A DNA stretch of 64,000 nucleotides from Trebonia sp963734665 (GCA_963734665.1 CAVTIR010000010.1:620001-684000); one strand, 5' to 3'; counted from the stretch's first letter, positions 16,986-26,212 are shown. The notes: generated from the sequence alone by a model not told the origin. A program made the numbers and translations.

Positions 16986-18176
16986 GTGATCACCAGGGAC
17001 CTGCGGCGCACGATCGCCCGCGCGGTCGCCGCCGCCCGGTTCGAGGAAGCCGCCGATCCCGGCCTGCGCCCGACGGGTACCCCGGGCCAGTACGCCGCCA
17101 GCGTCGCGCTCGCCCTCGCCCCGAACCCCCGCGAAACGGCCGAAACCCTAGCCGGAACGCTCGCCCAGGAGCACTGGATAAAAACAGTCGAGGTCACCGG
17201 CCCCGGCTACCTCACTATCACCGTCACCCCCGAGGCCCTCGCCGCCGTCGCGGAAAACGTCACGACCGAAGGCCCCGCCTGCGTCACGAGTAACGCCCTC
17301 ACCGGCGTGACCGTCCCCGCCGCACCCCCAGGCGACCCGCTGACCGCCCCCACGTGGGAAGAGGCAAGAGCGGCACTCGCCGCGCGGCTGACCACCCGTC
17401 TCGCCGCCGCGGCGGGCGCGACGATGCAGGAATTTCCTGGTACCGAACGGAATCGGCTTACTCACCACGCGCGCACTGATTCACCTGCCGGAGTAAGCAC
17501 AGCCCGTTCGGAAGACCCGAAATCGGAACCGGACGCCAGCCCGCAGCCGAAGGAGACCCGCATCGGGCCGCACGGGCCGCCGTCCGCCCGAGAGACGACG
17601 GTCACGCGGGCCGTCGCCTTCGCGGGACGGGACGCGGTCACGTTTACCCTGGCCAGGGCCATCCCCGGCAAGCCCTTGCGGGTTGAGGCGGAAGTAATAG
17701 CGAGGCATGTCCTTGGCAATCCCGCTTATGCTGTGAGGTACGCGCACGCCCGCGCCGCGTCCGGGGTGCGCTGGGCAGTCGCCTCCGCTGGGGAAGCACC
17801 ATGTTCCTCGGATGCCGTGGCGGCTGCCGGGTCCGATACGATGGCGGTTTTGGCCATCGGGCCCGGCAGCCGACACAGCGGGGGGTACGGGGGGTCGCCC
17901 CCCCGGGAGATATCTGCACTGCTTGACGCGCTGTCGTGGCTCCCGGAACGGGCCGCCACCGCCGCGCGCCGTGGCCGGCCCGACGAGTTCGCCCGCTACC
18001 TGGAGGATCTGGCCAGCCTCACCATTGACGTCCTGAGTTCCGCGAGCCACCCAGGGAGGGGCGCAGCGCCAGGAAGTGACAGACTAACCCTGGCTGAGGC
18101 GGCGCGGACCGGCCTCGCAGCCGGACTTGGACTGCTCGAAGTCAGCGCGCCAGAACGCCTGTTAGCTAACACGTAA
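16986..18176 (+). CDS. nrtL: ArgS-related anticodon-binding protein NrtL
   Basis: A 396-residue protein with pieces of arginyl-tRNA synthetase but no catalytic core. The N-terminal part (about residues 1-85) is like the Add-1 domain; the C-terminal part (YAVRYAHARAASGV, then ALSWLPERAATAARRGRPDEFARYLEDLA) is like the DALR anticodon-binding helical bundle. HIGH and KMSKS motifs are absent. NrtL-type proteins sit next to lysA in Streptomyces. The middle (about residues 155-210) looks unstructured. A copy of the dispersed repeat lies in frame at 17821-17910 and encodes AIGPGSRHSGGYGGSPPRE, an insertion within the DALR region. Starts at GTG. Confidence 0.78.
   Translation: MITRDLRRTIARAVAAARFEEAADPGLRPTGTPGQYAASVALALAPNPRETAETLAGTLAQEHWIKTVEVTGPGYLTITVTPEALAAVAENVTTEGPACVTSNALTGVTVPAAPPGDPLTAPTWEEARAALAARLTTRLAAAAGATMQEFPGTERNRLTHHARTDSPAGVSTARSEDPKSEPDASPQPKETRIGPHGPPSARETTVTRAVAFAGRDAVTFTLARAIPGKPLRVEAEVIARHVLGNPAYAVRYAHARAASGVRWAVASAGEAPCSSDAVAAAGSDTMAVLAIGPGSRHSGGYGGSPPREISALLDALSWLPERAATAARRGRPDEFARYLEDLASLTIDVLSSASHPGRGAAPGSDRLTLAEAARTGLAAGLGLLEVSAPERLLANT
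17821..17910 (+). repeat. Dispersed structured repeat, copy A, inside nrtL
   Basis: Outer arms CGGCTGCCGGG (17821-17831) and its exact complement (17862-17872) enclose a second stem CCGAT/ATCGG and a core GATGGCGGTTTTGGCCATC. This is followed by CGACACAGC and the G/C module (GGGGGGTACGGGGGG, then TCGCCCCCCCGGGAGA) to 17910. The copy is in frame with nrtL and adds the peptide GGYGGSPPRE, the same as in copy D. Confidence 0.8.
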
Positions 18177-18190
18177 AGGGGAGCGAAGCT

Positions 18191-19579
18191 GTGAGCCGTG
18201 TCGCCCACCCGGCTGGGCCGCGTCATGGGGACGTGCTGCCCGCCGACCACCCGCCGACGCCGCCCAAGGACCTGAACGCGCTGCATCCGGCCATCTGGCC
18301 GCGCGGCGCGCGCCGGATCGGCGGCGTCCTGACGCTCGGCGGCATCGACGTCCGCGACCTGGCGGCGGAGTTCGGCACGCCGGCGTTGATCATGGACGAA
18401 GCAGACGTGCGGAGCCGCGCGCGGGAGTACGTGGACGCGTTCGGCGAGGACGCGAAGGTGTCCTACGCGTCCAAGGCGTTCTGCTCCCGCGCCGTGCTCC
18501 GCTGGGTCACGGAAGAGGGCCTTGGCGTCGACGTCTGCACCGGCGGTGAGCTCGCGGTCGCGCTGTCCGCGGGGGTGGACCCGGCGCTGATCACCCTACA
18601 CGGCAACAACAAGCTGCCCGCCGAGATCGAGCAGGCCTTGGCCGCGGGCGTGGGGCACATCGTGGTCGACTCCTTCGAGGAGATCGCCCGGCTGGCCTAC
18701 CGCGCGGAGGTCCTTGGGAAGCGGCCGCGCGTCCTGGTCCGGGTGACCACCGGGGTCGAGGCGCACACGCACGAGTTCATGGCGACCGCGCACGACGACC
18801 AGAAGTTCGGCTTCTCGCTCACCTCAGGTGCCGCCGACGAGGCGGTCCGCCGGGTTCTCGCGCTGCCGCAGGTCGAGTTCGCCGGGCTCCACTCGCACAT
18901 CGGCTCGCAGATCTTCGACACCGGCGGCTTCGAGTTGGCCGCCCGGCGGGTGCTCGAACTGGCCGGGCGCATCCACGCCGAGCACGGCGTGCACGTGGCC
19001 GAGCTCAACCTGGGCGGCGGGTTCGGCATCGCGTACGTGCCAGAGGACGACGCGCCCGAGGTGAAGACCCTGGCCGCCGGGCTGCGCGCGATCGTGGCGT
19101 CCGAGTGCATCGCCGCGGGCATCCCGGTGCCCCGGCTGACGATCGAGCCTGGCCGGGGCATCATCGGGCCGTCTACCGTGACCCTTTACGAGGTCGGCAC
19201 GATCAAGGACGTGGACGGGCTCAGGACCTACGTGAGCGTGGACGGCGGGATGAGCGACAACGTCCGTACCGCCCTGTACGACGCTTCTTATACCTGCTTG
19301 CTCGCATCGCGGTCCTCGGCCGCCGCGCCGATGCTGTCGCGGGTGGTGGGCCGCCACTGCGAGAGCGGCGACATCGTGGTGCGACACTGCTACCTGCCGT
19401 CGGACCTCGCACCGGGCGACCTGCTCGCCGTCGCGGCCACCGGAGCGTACTGCCGGTCGCTCGCCTCGAACTACAACCACTTGCCGCGCCCTGGCGTGGT
19501 GGCGGTGGCCGATGGGGCCGCGCGGGAGATCGTCCGCCGGGAGACACTGGATGACCTGCTGCGATTGGATGTCGGATGA
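18191..19579 (+). CDS. lysA: Diaminopimelate decarboxylase
   Basis: A 462-residue fold-III PLP enzyme that makes L-lysine from meso-diaminopimelate. Visible are the PLP lysine in VSYASKAFCSRAV, the phosphate-binding glycine stretch LNLGGGFGIAY, the EPGRGIIGPS block and the active-site CESGD of the C-terminal domain. It starts at GTG after AAAGGGGAGCG. It is the first enzyme of a lysA-hom-thrC-thrB run; hom begins within its last codons (ATGA at 19576-19579). Confidence 0.95.
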   Translation: MSRVAHPAGPRHGDVLPADHPPTPPKDLNALHPAIWPRGARRIGGVLTLGGIDVRDLAAEFGTPALIMDEADVRSRAREYVDAFGEDAKVSYASKAFCSRAVLRWVTEEGLGVDVCTGGELAVALSAGVDPALITLHGNNKLPAEIEQALAAGVGHIVVDSFEEIARLAYRAEVLGKRPRVLVRVTTGVEAHTHEFMATAHDDQKFGFSLTSGAADEAVRRVLALPQVEFAGLHSHIGSQIFDTGGFELAARRVLELAGRIHAEHGVHVAELNLGGGFGIAYVPEDDAPEVKTLAAGLRAIVASECIAAGIPVPRLTIEPGRGIIGPSTVTLYEVGTIKDVDGLRTYVSVDGGMSDNVRTALYDASYTCLLASRSSAAAPMLSRVVGRHCESGDIVVRHCYLPSDLAPGDLLAVAATGAYCRSLASNYNHLPRPGVVAVADGAAREIVRRETLDDLLRLDVG

Positions 19580-20883
19580 TCGGTTACGAAGATAAACCCG
19601 GCAAAGTCCTGCGGGTGGCACTGCTCGGCTGCGGCGTCGTCGGCAGCCAGGTCGCACGGCTGCTCGGCGAGCAGGCCGAGGACCTCGCCGTGCGCACCGG
19701 CGCGCGGCTTGAGCTCGTCGGGATCGCGGTGCGCCGGATATCGCACCCCCGCCAGGGCATCGACCCCGCCCTGCTGACGACCGACGCGATGGGCCTCGCG
19801 ACCCGCTCCGACGTGGACATCGTCATCGAGGTGATCGGCGGCATCGAGCCTGCCAGGTCGCTGATCTTGGCTGCGGTGGAGAGCGGCAAGTCGGTTGTTA
19901 CCGCCAACAAGGCGCTGCTCGCCGAGAACGGCGTTGAGATCCACGCGGCTTCCCGCGCCAACAGCGTCGACCTGTACTACGAGGCTGCGGTGGCCGGCGC
20001 GATCCCCATCCTCCGGCCGCTGCGCGAGTCCCTCGCGGGCGACACGGTGCACCGCGTGCTCGGCATCGTCAACGGCACCACCAACTTCATCCTGGACCGG
20101 ATGGACGGCTCCGGCGCGGACTTCGGCGACTCGCTGGAAGAGGCGCAGTCGCTCGGCTACGCGGAGGCCGACCCGACCGCCGACGTGGAGGCGTTCGACG
20201 CGGCCGCCAAGGCCGCGATCCTGGCCGGCCTCGCGTTCCACACCAGGGTCACCGCCGCCGACGTCTACCGCGAGGGCATCACCGAGGTAACCGCGGCGGA
20301 CATCGCGTCCGCGAAGTCCCTGGGCAGGACCGTCAAGCTGCTCGCGATCTGCGAGCGCTCCGGGGACGGCGTCTCGGTGCGCGTCCACCCGGCGATGATC
20401 CCGCGTACTCACCCCCTGGCGGCCGTCGGCGGGGCCTACAACGCGGTGTTCGTTGAGGCGCAGTCGGCGGGGCGGCTGATGTTCTACGGCGCCGGGGCCG
20501 GCGGGACCCCGACAGCCTCCGCGGTGCTCGGTGACATGGTCGCCGTGGCGCGCAACCGGCTGGCGGGTACCCGCGGTCCCGAGCTTTCCACGTACGCGGA
20601 GCTGCCGGTCCTGCCGATGGGCGATACGCTGACCAGGTATCACGTATCCCTGGACGTTGCCGACAAGCCAGGCGTGCTCGCGCCGGTCGCCGAGGCCTTC
20701 GCGAGGCACGGCGTCTCGATTCAGGCGGTGCGGCAGACCAGCCGGGGCGAGGACGCGCTCCTCATCATCGTCACCCACGAGGCAAGGGACGCCGACCTCG
20801 CCGCGACGGTCTCAGAACTCCAGGCGCTGCCGGTCGTCCGGGCGGTGGCGAGCGTGATGCGGGTCGAAGGAGAGGACCAGTAA
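19576..20883 (+). CDS. hom: Homoserine dehydrogenase
   Basis: A 435-residue enzyme reducing aspartate semialdehyde to homoserine. N-terminal NAD(P) motif LLGCGVVGSQVARLL, the conserved TANKALLAENG and GTTNFILDRM blocks, catalytic-domain EAD-type AEADPTADVEAFDAA, and a C-terminal ACT domain (about residues 355-430, RYHVSLDVADKPGVLAPVAE) that normally gives threonine feedback inhibition. Overlaps lysA by four bases and thrC by one (TAATG). Confidence 0.95.
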   Translation: MIGYEDKPGKVLRVALLGCGVVGSQVARLLGEQAEDLAVRTGARLELVGIAVRRISHPRQGIDPALLTTDAMGLATRSDVDIVIEVIGGIEPARSLILAAVESGKSVVTANKALLAENGVEIHAASRANSVDLYYEAAVAGAIPILRPLRESLAGDTVHRVLGIVNGTTNFILDRMDGSGADFGDSLEEAQSLGYAEADPTADVEAFDAAAKAAILAGLAFHTRVTAADVYREGITEVTAADIASAKSLGRTVKLLAICERSGDGVSVRVHPAMIPRTHPLAAVGGAYNAVFVEAQSAGRLMFYGAGAGGTPTASAVLGDMVAVARNRLAGTRGPELSTYAELPVLPMGDTLTRYHVSLDVADKPGVLAPVAEAFARHGVSIQAVRQTSRGEDALLIIVTHEARDADLAATVSELQALPVVRAVASVMRVEGEDQ

Positions 20884-21971
20884 TGAGCATGCAGGGCGCC
20901 GTCACCACGGGGGCACGTGCGCCGTGGCGCGGCGTTATTACCGAGTACCGGGACCGGCTCCCGGTCACGGCCGGGATGGCGCCTGTCACGCTCCAGGAGG
21001 GCGGCACGCCGCTGCTGCCCGCACCGGTGCTTTCCGCGCGCACCGGCTGCGACGTGTACCTGAAGGTAGAGGGCCTCAACCCGACCGGGTCGTTCAAGGA
21101 CCGGGGCATGACGACCGCCATCACCGTGGCCGCCGCGCAGGGCGCCAAGGCGGTGATCTGCGCTTCTACTGGTAACACCTCCGCGTCGGCGGCCGCCTAC
21201 GCGGCGCGGGCCGGCCTCACCTGCGCCGTCCTCGTGCCGAAGGGCAAGATCGCGATCGGCAAGCTCGCCCAGGCGCTCGTGCACGGCGCGAGGCTGCTGC
21301 AGGTCGACGGGTCGTTCGACGATTGCCTTGAGCTGGCCCGCAAGCTCTCGATCGACTACCCGGTCGCGCTGGTCAACTCCGTCAATCCGGACCGGCTCCA
21401 GGGGCAGAAGACCGCGGCGTTCGAAGTCGTGGACGCGCTCGGCGACGCCCCGGACATTCACTGCCTGCCGGTTGGCAACGCGGGAAACATCACCGCGTAC
21501 TGGATGGGGTACAAGGAGTACTTCTCGGTGGGGCTCGCGTCCAGGAAGCCCCGGATGTTCGGTTTCCAGGCCTCAGGCGCTGCCCCGATCGTGGACGGCG
21601 CCCCGGTCGCGCACCCGCAGACGATCGCGACCGCGATCCGGATCGGCAACCCGGCGTCCTGGCATCTTGCCGAGGCTGCCAGGGACGAGTCGGGCGGCCT
21701 GATCGGCAAGGTGACCGACCGGGAGATCCTCGCCGCCTACCGGATCATCGCCCGCGACGAGGCGGTGTTCGGTGAGCTCGGTTCGTCCGCCAGCGTGGCA
21801 GGCCTGCTCGCCGCGTCGGCCGACGGGCGCATCCCGGCCGGCTCGCGCGTGGTCTGCACGATCACCGGCAACGGCCTGAAAGACCCGGACTGGGCCCTCT
21901 CGGGTGCCCCCGCCCCGACCACGGTCCCCGTGGACTCGGGCGCGGCCGCCGCTGCCCTCGGCTTGGCCTGA
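20883..21971 (+). CDS. thrC: Threonine synthase
   Basis: A 362-residue PLP enzyme converting O-phosphohomoserine to threonine. The PLP lysine is in NPTGSFKDRGMT, and the phosphate-binding GNAGNITAYW loop and the STGNTSASAAAYAARAGL stretch match the type-II PLP fold. Size is normal for the short actinobacterial class. Its ATG shares a base with the hom stop, and thrB follows with no gap. Confidence 0.95.
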   Translation: MSMQGAVTTGARAPWRGVITEYRDRLPVTAGMAPVTLQEGGTPLLPAPVLSARTGCDVYLKVEGLNPTGSFKDRGMTTAITVAAAQGAKAVICASTGNTSASAAAYAARAGLTCAVLVPKGKIAIGKLAQALVHGARLLQVDGSFDDCLELARKLSIDYPVALVNSVNPDRLQGQKTAAFEVVDALGDAPDIHCLPVGNAGNITAYWMGYKEYFSVGLASRKPRMFGFQASGAAPIVDGAPVAHPQTIATAIRIGNPASWHLAEAARDESGGLIGKVTDREILAAYRIIARDEAVFGELGSSASVAGLLAASADGRIPAGSRVVCTITGNGLKDPDWALSGAPAPTTVPVDSGAAAAALGLA

Positions 21972-23018
21972 ATGGGGTGGGCTAGCGAGGCGGTGCGCGT
22001 ACGCGTGCCCGCGACTAGTGCGAACCTGGGGCCGGGGTTTGACACGCTCGGGCTCGCGCTCAGCCTGCATGACGAGGTCGAGGCCGCGGTGACGCAGTCC
22101 GGACTTGACATTGTTGTGTCAGGTGAGGGCATGGCGGACGTCGCGGACGCGGGGGAGAAGCACCTCATCGTCCGGGCGATGCGGGTGGCGTTCGATGACC
22201 TGGGCGTTCCCCAGCCGCCTGGCCTCGCCCTCCGCTGCGTGAACCGGATCCCGCACGGGCGCGGCCTCGGCTCGTCCGCTGCCGCGATCGTGGCGGGCCT
22301 GGTGGCGGCGCGCGCCCTCGCGGGTGCGCCCGTGGCCCCCGAGGACGTGCTGCCACTGGCCAGCGTGCTTGAGGGACACCCGGACAACGTCGCGCCGTGC
22401 CTGTTCGGCGGGCTGACGATCGCCTGGGTGGCGGCCGACATTGTTGGTCTGCCACAGGCCCGCGCGATCCGGCTTGACCCGCGCCCCGAAATACGGCCCG
22501 TAGCGTTCATCGCGCCCGAACCGGTGTCCACCAAGGTCGCGCGCGGACTGCTGCCCGCGGCCGTGCCGCACGCCGACGCGGCCCGCAACGCCGGGCGGGC
22601 GGCGCTGCTCATCGCCGCGCTGACGGCTCGACCGGACGCGCTGCTCGACGGCACCGAGGATAAGCTGCACCAGGACTACCGGGCTCCGGCGATGCCGCAC
22701 GCGCACGACCTTGTCACCCGGTTGCGCGCAGCGGGAGTGCCTGCGGTCGTCTCGGGCGCGGGGCCGTCGGTTCTCGCGTTCCTAACGGAAAATCCCGGCC
22801 ATGACGAAGTAAAGCGACTGGATTCGATCGCCGCAGAAACGGGTATCGACTGGCACATAAGCCCGCTAGTCGTCGAGCGACAGGGCGCCAGCGTGACACA
22901 ACGGGCGTTCCCAGTGCCCGGTGGTGCTGCTGCTGAGCAGTCCTCGCCTAGCCGGTTAAACCCCTTTTCTGCGACATGGATGGCTGCAAAGGAATGCCGT
23001 GGGCGCTGTCGGTGTTAG
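21972..23018 (+). CDS. thrB: Homoserine kinase
   Basis: A 348-residue GHMP-family kinase that phosphorylates homoserine. N-terminal VRVPATSANLGPGFDTLGLA and the ATP loop PHGRGLGSSAAAIVAG are diagnostic; the C-terminal GAGPSVLAF is the third GHMP motif. The tail after residue 310 (PSRLNPFSATWMAAKECRGR) is longer than in most relatives and may be non-conserved. The ATG immediately follows the thrC stop, so the four genes form one operon. Confidence 0.93.
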   Translation: MGWASEAVRVRVPATSANLGPGFDTLGLALSLHDEVEAAVTQSGLDIVVSGEGMADVADAGEKHLIVRAMRVAFDDLGVPQPPGLALRCVNRIPHGRGLGSSAAAIVAGLVAARALAGAPVAPEDVLPLASVLEGHPDNVAPCLFGGLTIAWVAADIVGLPQARAIRLDPRPEIRPVAFIAPEPVSTKVARGLLPAAVPHADAARNAGRAALLIAALTARPDALLDGTEDKLHQDYRAPAMPHAHDLVTRLRAAGVPAVVSGAGPSVLAFLTENPGHDEVKRLDSIAAETGIDWHISPLVVERQGASVTQRAFPVPGGAAAEQSSPSRLNPFSATWMAAKECRGRCRC

Positions 23019-23362
23019 GCTGGGTGAAGCATCGATTACCCCATTGCGGGGCAGGTGCTGTTCATCCACGCGTCGCCTGGGCGGTAACGTATACCTGCCC
23101 AGGGATCGGGCTCTTGGCGTTACCCCAGGAGAGCGGCACGTTCCCCTGAGCGCCACCCCGTTGCACATCTTGACGCCGGCGGTCCCGGATATAGTCCGCA
23201 TACACGGACAAACGCGACGTACCGGTATAGATGTCGAGCGTAGTTGCGAGCGGAATCATGCCTACTGAGAGCCTCGCGAGCGATACGGATCGGGTCTGGC
23301 TCAGGCGAACCGGGGTCGAGAAGACACCCAGGCGGCCGAGGATCATAATGGAAGGACCATTA
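23019..23362. other. Long leader between thrB and rho
   Basis: About 340 bases without a supported gene. It contains a short hairpin CCTGGGC (23076-23082)/GCCCAGG (23097-23103) that may end the thr operon. The rest should hold the rho promoter and leader; rho genes often have long autoregulated leaders, but I see no specific element. The in-frame ATG/GTG codons at 23231-23350 are poor rho starts. Confidence 0.4.
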
Positions 23363-25528
23363 GTGAGCGACACCACTGAAGTCCTCAGCGGCGCGGCCCC
23401 TGCGCCCGAGGAACCCCCCACCGGTCACCCGGCCGCTGACCCCGCCGGTGCCGCGCGACGGTCATCGAGCCCCAGCGGCGGCGACCTTTCCAGGCTTCTT
23501 GTCTCAGATCTGCAGCGGATCGCCCAGGAACTTGGTATCTCAGGGACAGGGCGGATGCGGAAGGGGGACCTCGTAGCCGCGATCGAGGAGCGGACTGGTG
23601 GCGGCCGCTCAACCTCACGCAGTGCAAATCAATCAGCCACGCGGGGCACGTCTGCGGGAGCCGGCGCGTCTCGCCCCCTGAATCAGGACGCTATGGAAGC
23701 AGACACATCCGTCCGGTCTGGCATCGGCGAAGCCGCCTCCACTGCTGGCAACGGCATTGTGGGCAGCGGCATCGGCGATGTGCCGGTCAGCGCCGGCCAG
23801 TCCGGTGTGGGTGACGCCGAGCGCCCCGCCGCCGATCACACGGTCACGGTAACGGCCCAGCAGGCGGCGCCCTCCGTTGAGTACCACTCCGGAGCGGCGG
23901 CAACCACCGTGGAGGCACCCGCCGAGGCCATCGCCGAGCCGCAGGGCGGCACCGAGACGCAGGGCGGCGGCACCGAGACACAGGGCGGCACCGAGACACA
24001 GGGCCAGGACGGCCGCCGGGACCGCAACCGCAGCCGGCGCCGCGACGAACAGGGCGGCAGCGGGCGCGACCAGCGCCGCGAGCGCTCCGAGAACCGGGAC
24101 AACCGGGAGCCCGCCGCGGCGGGCAATGGCCGGGACGGGCGCAGCGCCCAGAACGGGAACGCGAGCGGCAGCAACCGACCTGACAACAGGCAGGACAACC
24201 GGCCGGACAATAGGCAGGACAACCGGCCTGACAACAGGCAGGACAACCGGCCTGACAACCGGCCGGACAATCGGGCCGACGACGACGATGACCGCGGCGG
24301 GCGCCGGGGCCGCGACCGCTTCCGCAACCGCAACCGGCGCCGCGGCGAGCGGCAGAGCAGCGAGCCCGAGGCGGTGATCGCCGACGACGACGTGCTGATC
24401 CCGATCGCGGGCATCCTGGACGTGCTTGAGAACTACGCGTTCGTGCGGACGACCGGCTACCTGCCGGGGCCGAACGACGTGTACGTCTCGCTTTCCCAGG
24501 TTCGCAAGCACGGGCTGCGCAAGGGCGACGTGATCGAGGGCGCGGTACGCCAGCCGAGGGACGGCGAGCGCCGGGAGAAGTTCAACGCGCTTGTCCGCCT
24601 GGACAAGGTGAACGGCCTCGACCCCGAGGAATCGGTGCGCCGGCCGGAGTTCTCCAAGCTGGTCCCGCTCTACCCGCAGGACAGGCTGCGGCTTGAGACC
24701 GACCCGACCAACATGGTCACCAGGATCATCGACCTGATCTGCCCGATCGGCAAGGGCCAGCGCGGCCTGATCGTCTCACCGCCGAAGGCCGGCAAGACGA
24801 TGATCCTGCAGGCCATCGCCAACGCGATCACCAAGAACAACCCGGAGTGCCACCTCATGGTCGTCCTCGTGGACGAGCGGCCTGAGGAAGTCACCGACAT
24901 GCAGCGCACGGTTAAGGGCGAGGTCATCCACTCGACCTTCGACCACCCGGCCGACGACCACACCACGGTCGCCGAGCTGGCCATCGAGCGGGCCAAGCGC
25001 CTGGTCGAGATGGGGCACGACGTGGTCGTGCTGCTCGACTCCATCACCCGGCTCGGCCGCGCCTACAACCAGGCGGCGCCGGCCAGCGGCCGCATCCTGT
25101 CCGGTGGTGTCGACTCGACCGCGCTCTACCCGCCGAAGCGGTTCTTCGGCGCGGCGCGCAACATCGAGAACGGCGGCTCGCTCACCATCCTGGCGACGGC
25201 CCTCATCGAGACCGGGTCCCGCATGGACGAGGTCATCTTCGAGGAGTTCAAGGGCACCGGCAACATGGAACTGCGGCTGCGTCGGGAGCTTGCCGACAAG
25301 CGGCTCTTCCCGGCGGTCGACGTGGACGCCTCGTCCACCCGTAAGGAAGAGATCCTGCTTGCGCCGGATGAGCTCAAGGTCATCTGGCAGCTCCGCCGCG
25401 TGCTGCACGCCCTTGAGCCGCAGCAGGCACTGGAACTGCTCATGGAGCAGATGCGCAAGACCCGCAGCAACGCCGAGTTCCTGCTCCAGGTCCAGAAGAC
25501 CACGATTGGCACCGATCGGGACAGATAG
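23363..25528 (+). CDS. rho: Transcription termination factor Rho
   Basis: About 721 residues from the GTG at 23363, which has GGAAGG eight bases upstream. After an N-terminal SAP-like helix pair (LSRLLVSDLQRIAQELGIS) comes an insertion of about 270 residues that is Arg/Asn/Asp/Gln-rich, with repeated NRPDNRQD blocks, as is usual in actinobacterial Rho. The RNA-binding cold-shock-like domain starts at GILDVLENYAFVRT, and the ATPase has Walker A SPPKAGKTM and Walker B VVVLLDSITRLGRAYN. The charged insertion binds RNA in relatives. It acts as a ring hexamer ending transcription of untranslated RNA. Confidence 0.95.
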   Translation: MSDTTEVLSGAAPAPEEPPTGHPAADPAGAARRSSSPSGGDLSRLLVSDLQRIAQELGISGTGRMRKGDLVAAIEERTGGGRSTSRSANQSATRGTSAGAGASRPLNQDAMEADTSVRSGIGEAASTAGNGIVGSGIGDVPVSAGQSGVGDAERPAADHTVTVTAQQAAPSVEYHSGAAATTVEAPAEAIAEPQGGTETQGGGTETQGGTETQGQDGRRDRNRSRRRDEQGGSGRDQRRERSENRDNREPAAAGNGRDGRSAQNGNASGSNRPDNRQDNRPDNRQDNRPDNRQDNRPDNRPDNRADDDDDRGGRRGRDRFRNRNRRRGERQSSEPEAVIADDDVLIPIAGILDVLENYAFVRTTGYLPGPNDVYVSLSQVRKHGLRKGDVIEGAVRQPRDGERREKFNALVRLDKVNGLDPEESVRRPEFSKLVPLYPQDRLRLETDPTNMVTRIIDLICPIGKGQRGLIVSPPKAGKTMILQAIANAITKNNPECHLMVVLVDERPEEVTDMQRTVKGEVIHSTFDHPADDHTTVAELAIERAKRLVEMGHDVVVLLDSITRLGRAYNQAAPASGRILSGGVDSTALYPPKRFFGAARNIENGGSLTILATALIETGSRMDEVIFEEFKGTGNMELRLRRELADKRLFPAVDVDASSTRKEEILLAPDELKVIWQLRRVLHALEPQQALELLMEQMRKTRSNAEFLLQVQKTTIGTDRDR
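24177..24277 (+). repeat. Tandem 24-base repeat within rho
   Basis: A 24-base unit (coding NRPDNRQD) repeats about four times inside the disordered Rho insertion; the DNA copies differ only at a few third-position bases (e.g. CGGCCGGACAAT versus CGGCCTGACAAC). The near-identity of the DNA indicates recent slippage rather than old conserved repeats. The tract keeps the frame. Just upstream a shorter GGTETQG repeat occurs (about 23941-24005). Confidence 0.85.
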
Positions 25529-25548
25529 CCCCCAGAGCCAGTGATCCG

Positions 25549-25590
25549 CGTGTGCCGTTGGGCCGGCCATGGCCGGCCCAACGGCACACG
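25549..25590. terminator. Perfect 42-base palindrome after rho
   Basis: Bases 25549-25590 are fully self-complementary (half-site CGTGTGCCGTTGGGCCGGCC, then A|T centre). As RNA it would form an exceptionally stable stem 21 bases downstream of the rho stop. There is no T-run, which is common for actinobacterial hairpin terminators. A factor binding site is the alternative. Confidence 0.72.
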
Positions 25591-25766
25591 GCGATCATGG
25601 CCATATGCTCGGGCTGGCAGGAATGCCGACCTGTCACATGTGGTTAACGGGTGTGGCAAACTAAAAGCCGCTAGTTCGCGGTTCCGGTTCACGTCGAGCC
25701 CTCACGAAGGCACGCTCCAGGCGAGCGGGACGACCCGGCGGCCGCTTGAGGCAAGGAGCCAAAGTT

Positions 25767-26018
25767 ATGAGACCTGAGATTCACCCGGCTTACGACGTCA
25801 CGACCGTCACCTGTGGTTGCGGCAACACGTTCCAGACCAGGTCCACCGCCAAGGGCGGCGCGATCCACACTGACGTGTGCTCGAACTGCCACCCGTTCTA
25901 CACGGGCAAGCAGAAGATCCTCGACACCGGCGGCCGCGTGGCCCGGTTCGAGGCCCGCTTCGGCAAGGGCAAGATTCAGGGCGCTTCCAGCAAGTCTGGC
26001 AAGGACGTCAAGAAGTAG
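25767..26018 (+). CDS. rpmE: 50S ribosomal protein L31
   Basis: An 83-residue ribosomal protein starting at ATG 25767 with AAGGAG ahead of it. It is the zinc-containing (C+) form: TCGCGNTF supplies two cysteines and CSNCHPFYTG two more. The final lysine-rich tail SKSGKDVKK is normal. The zinc form is replaced by a C- paralogue under zinc starvation in relatives; no Zur site was recognised here. A strong hairpin terminator follows. Confidence 0.95.
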   Translation: MRPEIHPAYDVTTVTCGCGNTFQTRSTAKGGAIHTDVCSNCHPFYTGKQKILDTGGRVARFEARFGKGKIQGASSKSGKDVKK

Positions 26019-26026
26019 CTTTTTGT

Positions 26027-26061
26027 AAGCGCCCGTGTGCCCGCCGGGCACACGGGCGCTT
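26027..26061 (+). terminator. Hairpin terminator of rpmE
   Basis: AAGCGCCCGTGTGCCCG (26027-26043) and its exact complement (26045-26061) form a near-perfect stem nine bases after the L31 stop, followed by TCTCATT. A strong GC stem with a weak T-tract fits an intrinsic terminator in this type of genome. Confidence 0.85.
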
Positions 26062-26078
26062 CTCATTGGGGAAGCCCG

Positions 26079-26210
26079 CGGCCCGGGTTTTGGGCCGCCT
26101 CGTACAGTAATCACAGGGCTTTAACCCCGGCCACAGCGGGGCGAAACCAGGCGGCCCGGTTTTTGGGGCGCCTACCTACAGCAACCACAAGGCTCTAACC
26201 CTAGCCACCA
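26079..26210 (+). repeat. Imperfect 72-base tandem duplication upstream of prfA
   Basis: Two units start at 26079 and 26151. Each opens with a hairpin carrying a T-run in its loop (GCGGCCCGGGTTTTGGGCCGC in the first unit, a diverged version in the second) and continues with a matching stretch through ACAGTAATCACAGGGCTTTAA and ACAGCAACCACAAGGCTCTAA to GGCCACA/AGCCACC. The pair could be two successive terminators or a degenerate mobile repeat. Confidence 0.65.
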
Positions 26211-26212
26211 CA

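Noticed and set aside
17880..17910. Classic four-tract G-quadruplex in the repeat G/C module
   Set aside because: Each module has only two long G-runs followed by a C-run, so a hairpin is more likely; a quadruplex would need two modules.
23231..23362. Longer Rho start at 23231 or 23258
   Set aside because: The extra residues are not Rho-like, and the GTG at 23363 has a strong GGAAGG site.
24177..24277. CRISPR-like spacing in the rho repeats
   Set aside because: Units are directly adjacent, in frame and code a low-complexity protein segment; there are no spacers.
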